NCBI RefSeq assembly: GCF_025399195.1
Contig: NW_026252110.1
Coordinates: 236,608-300,607 of the forward strand
Direction: 5' to 3'
From: Umbelopsis ramanniana AG
Taxonomy: Eukaryota > Mucoromycota > Umbelopsidomycetes > Umbelopsidales > Umbelopsidaceae
DNA: 64,000 nucleotides
This document shows positions 24,690-34,687 of this stretch, piece by piece. The notes under the pieces are model-generated. The model saw nothing but the letters and a program-made list of their open reading frames with translations, made no database searches and was not told the DNA's origin. Each line of letters begins with the position of its first letter. Position 1 is the stretch's first letter. A program made the translations under genes and the position numbers.

Positions 24690-25313
24690 TTTTTTTCTAA
24701 CTTCTGACTGGCAGTAGCAAAACAAAGACAGAAGTTGAAAGAAAAAATGGGCGGTGTGGATGTTTATGGCATCACCCTCAAGTTTTTCCCTTTCCGGGCT
24801 ATTGTTATTGCTGTGGGTTGAAAAGTCCATGGTACGTAAAGTAAAAACAATAACATACTGTCTGTCACTGTTTTGCTCTGCTCGCTATGGCGTAATCTTG
24901 CTGCAAACCTGGTGTGTTCGGTTTCTGAACACTGGATGAAAGAAAAAAAGTAAATAGCCGCGAATTGCTTTGTTTACGCAGCCACAAACAATCCAGGAAC
25001 ATTGTAATCAAATGAGCGCATGACCTTTGGTATGGAAAGGAAACTCTAGGGCATGGTATGTCATAACCCTGCACGATGATCATCATGGCAAAATAGAGCT
25101 TTTTGAATTATCTCCTTTTAATACTGTATTTACATGGAAAGAAAGAAGAGCTGTCATAGCTTTGACGTTTAGAAAAATTGAAAGGGAGAGAAAAAAAAAA
25201 AAGGGCAACATTCGATGAAGCCTCGAAGATATGGAAAAAGCAACAATCCTAACAACAACAAAAAAAAAGAAAAGGGAGAAGTGTGAGTGTATGTATTTTT
25301 TTTTTGGGGTGAT
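24690..25313. other. Intergenic region upstream of the SR/Pro-rich gene
   Basis: Holds the 5' side of the SR/Pro-rich gene and the 3' side of the CBM21 gene, both on minus. Long A/T runs at 25190-25305 resemble a 3' UTR end. No gene seen. Confidence 0.5.
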
Positions 25314-26882
25314 TTAACCATGGATAACATTGTGGTTGACCAAGACGGATACCAATGGCTCTCCATAAACACTGGCTGGATCAACCAAGCTAGGCGTAGT
25401 GGAGCCGGAGGTATCGCTAGATAAACTGCCGCTATAGAAACAGTACTTGTTGATCAAATCGAAATAACCTGCAGTCCAAGCAGCTGGCTTGTTAGCATTG
25501 TTGCTGGGAGGCATGCGAATTGAATCAAGAAAAGGTTGTGGCTGTTGTGGGGATTGGTGTTGTTCGATCAAGTTAACTTTTGACTTTGCGTCATCTGGTT
25601 TGGCCGTATGAATGATATGGGACGAAAGAGCATCCTCTAGTGAAGCAGCTGTGGTCACACCAGGTATAGATGAAAAATAAGAAGGGAATGTTCCAGTACG
25701 TTTTAATGTATGGCGGTGGTTGTGGTGATCGTCATAGTGAGAATCCCCGTTGGGCTGAAGGTCTTGTACATGTGATAGCGCTTGGCCAAAGTTGTACCGT
25801 TTACCGAATTGTGTTTTAGTTGATAAATTGGGTGAGGACGACAGTGACGGAGGTGACGAGCTTAGTGAAACGATATCAGCTCCAAGCAAGTCATGTTTGA
25901 TTTTTTCATCCAAATACTTCCTTCTGTTGTTGCGTGCTGTTGCCGCCGCTGAGGTGGCGGCTGGGCGTAAAATATCGATTTGGTAGTTCATGCCGGAATT
26001 ATTATCCCAGAATTCACGGTTGTCGATATGATATTGCACAGCAAAAAACAGGGTTGTCGTTTCGTCTTTTGTGTCATCCAAAGTTGGGGGGATGGGGATG
26101 TTGAACATGAATCGGTCGAGGGCACTATTTTGTGGGTCTCGTCCAACAGGTTCTCTATATGCGGCTTCGACATTGTTGCATGTCTTCCACAAATCAAAAG
26201 TGTATCTGACGATCACTCGCTTTTGGTAAGCAATATTTTGAACCCGCACACGGCCAGTTAAAGATTGGTTATCTGGTGACAAAACCACGGATTCAACGCT
26301 GATCATCTGAGCAACGCTTGTTGATGGTTGAAATGACCCATTGGGATATTTTAAGCTGGGTTGTCGGCGTTGGTCATCACCATCATGAAGGAGTGCATCC
26401 CCATATGCGGTGTCCAAACTCAATGGCTCGATGTCCTCCAAGACAGCACTTGGGGTCTCCGCTTGAAGAAAATGGCGAACATGTTCCAGTTGGCTGTCAA
26501 AGTGTACATACTTGGGCCATGTGGGGGTGGCTGGGGCCGACTTGCTACCTTTCTTTACACAGGACTTGACCAGCTCTCCACTCTTTTTCCGAATCATCAC
26601 AGGAGCTGTGATCATGGGCTGTTCTTCCGCTGGAAGTGACATACGTCGCGAGTGCTTTAAATGAGGGCCAGTCGTGTCCAACTGGCCTAACTTTAGGAAC
26701 ACCTCATTGGTATGAGCGCTTCGCCTATGGCCATTGAAATCGCCTGTGTACAAGCGTAGGGAATCATTAGCAAGATCGTGTGATGCTGATCGCCTATTTA
26801 GATGTACTCTTTTTTGCGACCAGCCTTGAGATGCGTCAAGAGGACTACTCAGTGCTGGCGCTTGAGATGCAGTGTATGGCAT
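25314..26882 (-). CDS. CBM21-domain regulatory subunit of protein phosphatase 1 (glycogen targeting)
   Basis: Targets type 1 phosphatase to glycogen, activating glycogen synthase; yeast relatives are Gac1 and Pig1/2. Single exon of 522 aa from ATG at 26882; an upstream in-frame start would add 28 residues with no support. A PP1-docking motif of the RVxF type is visible at about residues 124-128 (KYVHF). The CBM21 domain covers about 195-303: VESVVLSPDNQSLTGRVRV, the core AYQKRVIVRYTFDLWKT, and the glycogen-binding end FAVQYHIDNREFWDNNSGMNY, with the conserved WDNN. The N-terminus has basic-Ser sites (RRSAS, RRMS) typical of kinase targets. The C-terminal 200 residues are low complexity with runs of Ser, His and Gln-Pro. 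Confidence 0.92.
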   Translation of the reverse strand: MPYTASQAPALSSPLDASQGWSQKRVHLNRRSASHDLANDSLRLYTGDFNGHRRSAHTNEVFLKLGQLDTTGPHLKHSRRMSLPAEEQPMITAPVMIRKKSGELVKSCVKKGSKSAPATPTWPKYVHFDSQLEHVRHFLQAETPSAVLEDIEPLSLDTAYGDALLHDGDDQRRQPSLKYPNGSFQPSTSVAQMISVESVVLSPDNQSLTGRVRVQNIAYQKRVIVRYTFDLWKTCNNVEAAYREPVGRDPQNSALDRFMFNIPIPPTLDDTKDETTTLFFAVQYHIDNREFWDNNSGMNYQIDILRPAATSAAATARNNRRKYLDEKIKHDLLGADIVSLSSSPPSLSSSPNLSTKTQFGKRYNFGQALSHVQDLQPNGDSHYDDHHNHRHTLKRTGTFPSYFSSIPGVTTAASLEDALSSHIIHTAKPDDAKSKVNLIEQHQSPQQPQPFLDSIRMPPSNNANKPAAWTAGYFDLINKYCFYSGSLSSDTSGSTTPSLVDPASVYGEPLVSVLVNHNVIHG

Positions 26883-29132
26883 ATGAGTGCGATGAAGGGG
26901 GGGTAAAAAAGTCCAGTCAAAGATATTGGGAGATAAGAAAGAAAGAAAAGAGATATGGAAATGCACGAAAGGAAAGAAAGAGCAGGGGGAGGCAGAAGAA
27001 AGGGCTGATTTTTTTAATAGTAAATGTGGGGAAATCCGTAAAGCAAAACAAAAAAAAGACAGAGTAAGAAAATATAAATATTGTATAAAGAGTTCTTGGA
27101 GAGGGGGGCGGGCTCGGATTGGATTGGTTTGGAAAGAAAGGGGTCCAGAATCAATTCATACCCTGCCACACACACATATTCATTTACCCTTTTTCCTCGG
27201 CTGACGACTTGAAGATTTACCCGTTGTTATAATGGGAAACCCTCCGAGGGAGGACTGCAAAACAATGAGGTTAGAAATTTTTATGAGTGGTGCATTGGCC
27301 AGGTAGCAAAGCGACTAAACTTGTCACACACTATCTTTCAGGGCAAAATTTGGCATGAACAAAACCCGTTCGGAATGAGCGATTGATGGGAAATAACCTG
27401 TTTGTCTAGCCTTTTGGTTAGGGTAGGGTAGGATATGGCATTACTGTACTGCATCAAACGAGCGGAGGGCAACATTGATAAGGATGAGATCATTTTCTCG
27501 TCATAGCCATTTGGTGCAACTGCGACACCACTCTGTAGATCGGCAATGCCATCCTTGCTTCACCTCACCTATTAGAGATGTGTAAACACGTGCAGCCTCA
27601 ATAAATCCTTGCTTGATATCGCTATGTATCACAATGCATGATCGTTATGTTTGGATGGCCCGCCATAACGAAAAGATTCGCCCATTAATTATTTTTTTTT
27701 TGGTCATTTGGGTTCTTTACGGAAATCGCAATATAAAAAAAATAATATGTGATGATAATAATCTGACCACCTGGTTGCTGTTGCTTGTTTATGGTTTTTG
27801 TCAACAATGAAACAAAACATAACCTTCTCACATTGCAAGCATCCACCATTGTATTGCTGTACAGTATCGTTGATGGCAAAAGTACCCCACGGAGACACAA
27901 AAAAATGACATCAGTTGGCGTACCGATGGCATGGGTTACAAACCAACAACATGAAAGAGCCGGTGGCAGGTAATGCAAGCTTGGCAGGTGCCTCCGACAG
28001 ATTGGGTGACCACCGACAGATAAAGGTTACATCCGTTTTCACCGATGCATGACCATAGATTTGATTGGCGTATGAATTCAAAAAATGGAGTGTACGACTA
28101 GGAGAACCATAAGTTCGTTCCTGAGTCACTTCAATTGGGGAAAATTTTAGTGCTCAAACAGTGTTTGCGACACACAAAATAAATTTTTTTAGCATACAAG
28201 AAGTTGTGTCACCGTCACCATTGTAACTATGAGATAATGGATTTAGGTGGCTTCGCTCCATGAACCAGTCGACATTGACGTGCGTATCAGACGGCATAAC
28301 ACAACAGAGAAAGAAGCGCTAACGGGAATGTGAGTTTGCCAAGGACGAAGAAGGGATTGGAAGACTTTTCCATACTCAGAACATTCAAGTCATATGCAGT
28401 ATGACAGCGGGCCAATTGATTTCAGTTGGTACTGGTTCAACTGTCAATCAACTAACGCATTCACTCAGCATGTCTGTAGTGCATATGGACTACTATTAAT
28501 AAGCATTGGGAAGTACAGGTATTACGTTCATCCGTAATTGGAGCGAAAATGATGAAGTTCGGTTAGATATTTGCGCCACTTCACATTGGGATATTCATGA
28601 GAGCAACACATCCTCTTGCACAACAAAATGAAAACAGAAAACATTATTTTATATTATGTTAAACGATTCACAATTAGTGAGCATCGCTTCATAAATATCA
28701 ACACAACAACCCCACACACATATTGGAGAATGTGAGCAAGTGCGGCTACTGGAATTGTTTGTGGCTTTTAAAATGGTGATTAAGGAAGGGAGTGACGCTC
28801 TGGGCAGACTTTCTATTTATGGTGTTGGGGAAGTATCACTTCTTTGGTACCGAGCTTTACTCCACTGATAACTGACCCTTATCAGCTAGTACAAAAGAGG
28901 AGCAAGTTGCTTAAATAAATGATCAAAACTACCGATGAACCAGTCCTTGACCTCCACTGGCCGCTCAACGTTTTCATTTACATGCCTTTTTATATGGTTA
29001 CTTATTACTTTTTATTTTTGCGTGTTCCGTTATGGAAATCTATTGGTGGAATTAGGTAGCTGTGAGATACAACAAATGATGGGCAATCTAATATAACCTT
29101 TTGCTTTTCTTTATGGCGCTCATGTCAGCTGG
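26883..29132. other. Long intergenic region, no gene seen
   Basis: About 2.2 kb. The first 300 bp are the purine-rich 5' region of the CBM21 gene. Small ORFs around 27600-28130 overlap on both strands, have no domain and end at random; I reject them. One CACGTG E-box lies at 27587-27592. The last 200 bp are A/T-rich, probably the 3' flank of NUC1. Confidence 0.5.
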
Positions 29133-30284
29133 TTATGGCGCAGGTAAAGCTTTCTTCTGGGCCTCGTGATACTTGCTCAAAACAATCTTACATTGAGTGT
29201 CTTTGCACAGGTCCCTCAAACCATTCTTGCCTTCACCCATGCCATTGAAGAAGGTAAGACCAGCACCTCGTTCAACAGCATCAATAGGCACACGGAACGC
29301 TTCGAGTGGTGTGCTATCAGGTATACGGGCATTGGGCAACACAAAGGCTGCCGCACTGTAGTTGCCATTCTTATGGGTCAAAATGACCTTGAAAAAGTGA
29401 GTAGGCACAGCAACGTTGGGAGGGTTTCCAATGACTTGGTATTTCACGTAGAATTTCCCATCGGCTTCCCGATGAGGGAGATAAAGAGGGCCAGTGTAGA
29501 CGTAGACGTCTTGAAAGCTCTTTGTGAGAGTTCTGCAAAAGTTTTCAAGATGGGCCCAGTCTGAGATGGGAGTAATACCAATCAGACACAAATTAGTATA
29601 CAGTTTGAGATTTTCCCCATGGATTGCACTTTAACAAACATGTGGCGAACTTACAGTCACGGTTAAACCCTTCGCCAACCTGGGGAGCAATGTTGGTAAG
29701 ATAGAAGGTTTCATCCATCGATAATTGTGAGTTCTTGACATCAGCTGCTGCAACCATATGGCCACGATCAAAACCAGACTTGAAGTAGTCATTGAGTCTA
29801 GCACGGAATTGAGCTGGAATCGTATCGTCTTCCTTGAACGTCGAGTTGGATCGATCTACACCTTTACCTCGAGAGAGAGATTCAGCAGTCATATGCTCGG
29901 CTACCCAGTTTGGATTGCGGTCTCTACGGTTGTAGGACGTAACATAGGCGTTTCGGTACACCAGGTCGTTGATAGGACCTAAGCTGAAGGTGTCAATAAA
30001 AAGCATCATGTTGCGAGGAAGTGGACTTTCCGGTTATATATATATATATATTACTCACCTGGAGAACCAAATGGCATTATGCGCTTAGCATTCTCCAACT
30101 TGTCGAGCGAGGAATTAGGTACGGCCGAACCTGTTACTGGCGGTCTAGGCACAGGGGCGGATATAACAGCGGGGGTGACAGCTGCAGGCTTTGCTTGCAT
30201 TTTCTGGTATGCAGCAAACGACACGGCTCCCAAAGCAGCACCTCCAACAAGGAGGCCAAGCTTTTCAGTTATGTGAGCCGACAT
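29133..30284 (-). CDS. NUC1: Mitochondrial DNA/RNA non-specific nuclease, NUC1/EndoG
   Basis: Beta-beta-alpha metal nuclease of the mitochondrial inner membrane space, linked to mtDNA turnover and cell death. Exons 30284-30059, 29978-29655 and 29560-29133 give 325 aa. The N-terminus (LGLLVGGAALGAVSFAAY) is a membrane/targeting segment. The catalytic motif DRGHM is intact in FDRGHMVAAADVKNS, followed by the Mg-binding Asn region FYLTNIAPQVGEGFNRDYW. The C-terminal half (VYTGPLYLPHREADGKFYVKY) is standard. The exon 2 acceptor is the second of two close AGs; using the first would create an immediate stop. Start at 30284 is the first ATG in frame. Confidence 0.94.
30035..30050. repeat. TA dinucleotide microsatellite in NUC1 intron 1
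   Basis: Eight TA units lie inside the 80-nt first intron of NUC1, a few bases downstream of the donor on the minus strand. Likely length-polymorphic. Confidence 0.85.
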
Positions 30285-30393
30285 GGTCAAAAATGAATGA
30301 GCAAATGTGAACGGAAATTGCTTCGAGACTTATATTTTTTTTTTTATTGTGCAAGTGTGAGGGTTGGAAAATTGACTACGTGACTGTTATGAT

Positions 30394-31537
30394 TTAGGCT
30401 CGGACTCGACGGTCGTCGTATTGATTCCGACCTTGTCCTCGACTTGGTGACGGCGATCGTGATCTGCGTCGCCGTGAGCCTTCTCTAGAGCCATTAAGAC
30501 CACGATCGTAGCTGTTGTAGCTTACTCCGTTTGATTTCATCTCCTTGCGACGTTTTTGTTCCTGTTCTGCAGCAATGATCTCCTCCATGGCGGTCAATTT
30601 TCGCTTCTCCGGTGCGGTTGCTGACGTTGGTTTGTCCTTGCTATCCGATGGCTTGCTGTTAGAAGATTTTTTTGCTAATGCTGCCAATCCACCACCTTTT
30701 TTAAGTCCACCCATCATGGTCATCTTTGTTTTGGTTGTGCCGTTACTGGCAGATGTGTTATTTGATGCTGCGGTGGAAGTTGATGCTGACTTGGCAAACA
30801 AATTGAGCTTAATTGGCTGCTGCTCATTATCTCTGACAAGCTCTTTTACTTGCTCATCTTCCTTTGGCTGGCGGTCTGCGTCTTGTTGTGCTTTATCAAT
30901 CTGTTCTTTAAGCAATCGTTGTGTTCGCTCTTCGTCATCTACTTCCTGTCGTTCCTTCTTCTGAATTGCAGCCTTTAAAAATGAAGGAAAACAACATATG
31001 CCTGGTTAGTTAATCGTTCATCCAAATGGAAAATGTATACCTATCAACATAATGATAAGTACAATATCCCAGTGAACTCACCTGTCGTGCCAGCGCTTTA
31101 GGACTGTTATCAATCCATGTGATGAACCACCCTTTCTCTGTCTCCTCAACATGAACGATTCCCTCTTTGCCAAGGAACTTGATAAAATCCGTAAGGGTAT
31201 TCCATCGGGTTGCGTTCATGTGCAAGTGATTTCGGTCGGCAATATATTCCTGGTATACTTGATTGGCTAGTACTCTCTTTGTACCATGTCGTCTAGAGAG
31301 CAGTTTGACAAACTCTTGTTGGAATTCACGAGTGTAGCTGGTGACATATTTATCAGGGTTCTCTGCCACAAGAAGCATTTGTCGTTGATGCGCTTCGGAG
31401 GCGCAGTGGCATTTAAAGCCGTTTTCGTCTCTACAGGCTTTCTCACATATTTGGCAATAGAATCTGAGCTTCAGTAAGCCTTTTGCTTTGATTCGATTGG
31501 CAATAGCCTTTGGTGTCATGAATCCATCACCAGCCAT
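30394..31537 (-). CDS. KIN17-like zinc-finger/winged-helix nucleic-acid-binding protein
   Basis: KIN17 proteins bind DNA and RNA and are tied to replication, repair and splicing. Exons 31537-31082 and 30972-30394 give 344 aa. The start MAGDGFMTPKAIANRIKAKG is the canonical N-terminus; the C2H2 finger is at about residues 28-52 (CQICEKACRDENGFKCH ending in EAH), and the winged helix follows (LLSRRHGTKRVLANQVYQEYI, HMNATRWNTLTDFIKFLGKEG). After a coiled acidic/basic linker the protein ends in an RS/Arg tail (RRRRSRSPSPSRGQG). The KOW-containing C-terminal domain of the animal protein is absent; short forms are known in fungi. Confidence 0.94.
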
Positions 31538-33776
31538 TTTTGATCTAAATGATTGATAATCGGGGAGAAGGCAAAAAGTGTTGAATGGAAATGCCTACAG
31601 TCACCTGTCAAATTTGAATGACAAAACTCAATATCACGTGAATTCGTTGGCAAGCATGGACTTGGCCCACTGATTTTAGTCGTAGCCTAGCACTCCATAT
31701 GAGCAAGTATGATGATACATGATCTTCAGAACTTTCATATATCTACATGTCAAGCAGTACATGAATTTCGAATAAAAATGTGCAGAATAAGCGTGTCCTG
31801 ACAGACACCGTCAATGACACATTTGCTAAAGGTCAATATTTTGGGGTAACATTGGAGTAGACTGAAGGCGTCCAAACTATCTCCTTCCGAATGTTCTATT
31901 CCGCTATTTTGAACCTTTTTCATACTTTTCAAGCACATATAACATTGACATCCATCTCGCTTGGTTTGTTCACTGCCGTGATGAAACAGTTCCAGGCAAT
32001 TTTTTTAATTTTAGCGTTGCTATAACAGCATATCAACAATGGCAAAAAACAAACAGTATTTGAGCAAATATCCGACATTTGTACTTATGCGCCATTAGAA
32101 GAAAACGTGTTATTGTGTTGGTTGTGTTACTGTTTTGATGAAGGAAAAAAAATTAGATTTGAAGATACAAAGGTGTGGTTTCATCAATTAATGCCATATC
32201 CTGGCATTTGTATCACACACAAATGGTAGTAAGCACGTCGGAATCAATGGAGAGGATGTAGGTGTATAGCTAGCATGATATCGCATTTTTCGACGATAGA
32301 TCTATCTCCTCAGAGTGGTTCCCAAGTTGTGTTGGGGCAAGATGGTGGGTTGAGAAAAAAATTTATGCAGTTCGGTGTAACTGACTAGAGGAACGAACGC
32401 TTGCTAAATTATGGTAACGGAGGTCCGGCTGACCTCAGCGGAAGCTTATCGATGCTAGAACACCACTGCTGGATTTAATACATTAATAATAAAACCCCTC
32501 AATTCTAAATGAAGATCGCGGTGATAGCTGACATGCCATTGGGGATTCTAACGCAGATAAAAATCAAGATCCGCATTTCCTATTCCAAACAAAACATTTA
32601 ATCAGTAAAAAAATAGTATAAGCAGCCCATGGATATAGGTAGGATAACGTATTTTATGACGCAATGGAAAATGCCCAGCTAAAAGATGTTGTTTTGTTCC
32701 CGCTGTTTGGTAACATAAGTAGCGCTCTTACATTCGGAGACCTAAAGTTTCAGCAAAGGGCCCATGCAAGGGAAAGCATCGTAGTTTGGTGAGACAGCTG
32801 GAAATCATTTTTGGATAGCTGGTATGCATACCGTACAATTGGTTGAAAAAACATGGTGCAGCCAACCACATGTGTTGGCCCACTATGCACTTACGCGCCA
32901 TGTGGTGTATTTAAGGCATGATGCACGAAAGACTGGACTTGTCGCAAACAACAAGGCGCGGTGATCAGTGTTCACCATTCACGAATTCTGAAATGACTAA
33001 CTAAAGTGGAGAGCCAAGACTCCGTTGGTCACTCTGCCAAATATCTTTAGCCGTTATGTCATGGTATATACCCGCTTGGTTGGACAATAGTGTACGCGGA
33101 GCCTAGGTTATGATGGGTCATAAGGGCGTACAAAGGAAAGAACGAAAGACGGTACCACAGTCTAATCAATGACCTTCTACCAACCCAGCTTACGAACATT
33201 CGCTTTGCTTTTCCTTTGCATTGAGAGTCATCAACGTTCCATATCGTTGATTGCACCCTTCCTAATCATTGCTCATTTCCATACATTGGATTGCTTACAC
33301 TCCCGGAAGTTGTATATGGTTTATTGCTCCATTTTCATGGCATATGCTGTCAATACAATCTCCTCCTCGGAAATAGCATTCCGAGATTGCAAGTGCAAAC
33401 CTTCGCCGTTCCAAATGAGACGTGCCTAGTTTGAACCAAACCCCATACCTTTCTTTCCATAAAAATGAATTTAGCGATAGTAAATGGAGTCTATTTGTCT
33501 AATGAAGCGGATGGTTTTTTCTCGTCCTATTTGTTTCGAAGTGTATTGATGGTCTAATGTCATCAATCCCCTCCAGAACTCGTTGTAAAATTAAAAAATA
33601 AACTCAGGAGATGTTGTTCAGTTGCGTGGTGGAAGTGATGGTGGTGTTATGAAAAGGAGTCACATGATGAGGCGCTTTTCAGAAAAGAAATTTATTCAAA
33701 TATAAAAAGGTGCAAGGTATAAAAAATACCTTCTGCTAACATTCCTTTTACTATTCCTCTCACACATTTCCCTCAT
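31538..33776. other. Long intergenic region upstream of KIN17
   Basis: About 2.2 kb with no ORF above 90 codons and no domain. A CACGTG E-box at 31635-31640 lies 98 bp upstream of the KIN17 ATG and could be a promoter element. TATA-like stretches on the plus strand near 33700-33728 precede a pyrimidine-rich segment but no plus-strand ORF follows. Nothing else seen. Confidence 0.5.
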
Positions 33777-34328
33777 TTATGGCCCCTCTCTCTCTTCTTC
33801 CTCTGGTAATCTGATCTCATCCGGTAGTACCAAACCTTTAGGCAAGGCTTTCCTCATGCGGGGGCCCATCCCTCGCATGTGTAGATAGGTCTGGTGCCCA
33901 CTTTATGAAACGCATCACATCATCGGCGTAATCTTTATGTGATGCAAAATAGCGAACACTTCTTTCCCTCGGCTGTGCAAACTGCAAGTTGTAAACGAGA
34001 TCCTTGTATCCACGAAGAAGGGATGGCCTGAGATGGGTCTTACCTCGAAAGGGCAAAAGCTCTGGATGGCCTATCTATGGTACCTTTCCCTACGGACCAA
34101 AGCACATTTGCCGCGCGAATCGGCTCTGTTTAACCCCAACGAAAAGGCGAGGGACAATTTCGCATCGGCATGTGGGCTCTTGGTATCCCCCTTCCGAGCG
34201 AGGTGAGGTGGTAGGTATGTATTGTATCACAATGTCATTCCCCAATGGCGAAATTATCACTCCGTTTGAAAAGGAACCTCCATATTGAAAATTTTATTAT
34301 TATCTTTTTAAAGCGAGTTACCTGCCAT
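33777..34328 (-). CDS. Possible small gene, structure unresolved
   Basis: On minus, an open stretch from 34043 reads KTHLRPSLLRGYKDLVYNLQFAQ and RYFASHKDYADDVMRF in one frame, and a second stretch 33890-33777 reads GPRMRKALPKGLVLPDEIRLP in another, ending at a stop at 33777. Both look coding. A model with ATG at 34328 (7-nt first exon, donor GTAACT at 34321), a second exon from 34043 and a last exon from the acceptor before 33890 is possible, but I could not place the middle donor with confidence. LLRGYKDL loosely recalls LYR-motif mitochondrial proteins; this is weak. Function unknown. Confidence 0.3.
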
Positions 34329-34687
34329 CGCCCCTCGTCTCGGCCTGCAGTTCGTCTTGGTTGGTCTGCAAATTAACCCTTTAGGAAATTCCGAACACGT
34401 AACAGAAAAACGATATGACAGGATAGTCTTATAGTTCTTAACATGTATGGCGGAATGAGAAAGAAATTTTTAAAAAAAAGAAATTAAAAAAGAATAAAAC
34501 ATAGAAAAACCTAGATTTATTAATTATGGCAATCTGTGAAAGGTAAATGGTAGTGAACTTGACGTGGGAGCACAGACTGTGATCTTCGATCTGTCACTGG
34601 GACAGAACCAGCATTGAAGCGCGAAATCGTCAGGTTAGAAAAAATGGGGGAGATTTGCGTCAGGTAAGACCCTTGAATATACTCGTT
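34329..34687. other. Intergenic region downstream of the ECH-like gene
   Basis: A/T-rich with A-runs near 34470-34510; no gene seen. Likely the 3' flank of the gene ending at 34688. Confidence 0.45.

Noticed and set aside
27685-28129. Overlapping small ORFs on the minus strand
   Set aside because: No recognisable motif, frames cross each other, T-runs inside; no splice model makes a sensible protein.
34004-34288. 94-codon plus-strand ORF
   Set aside because: Antisense to the possible small minus-strand gene, whose two peptides look more coding-like; not certain.
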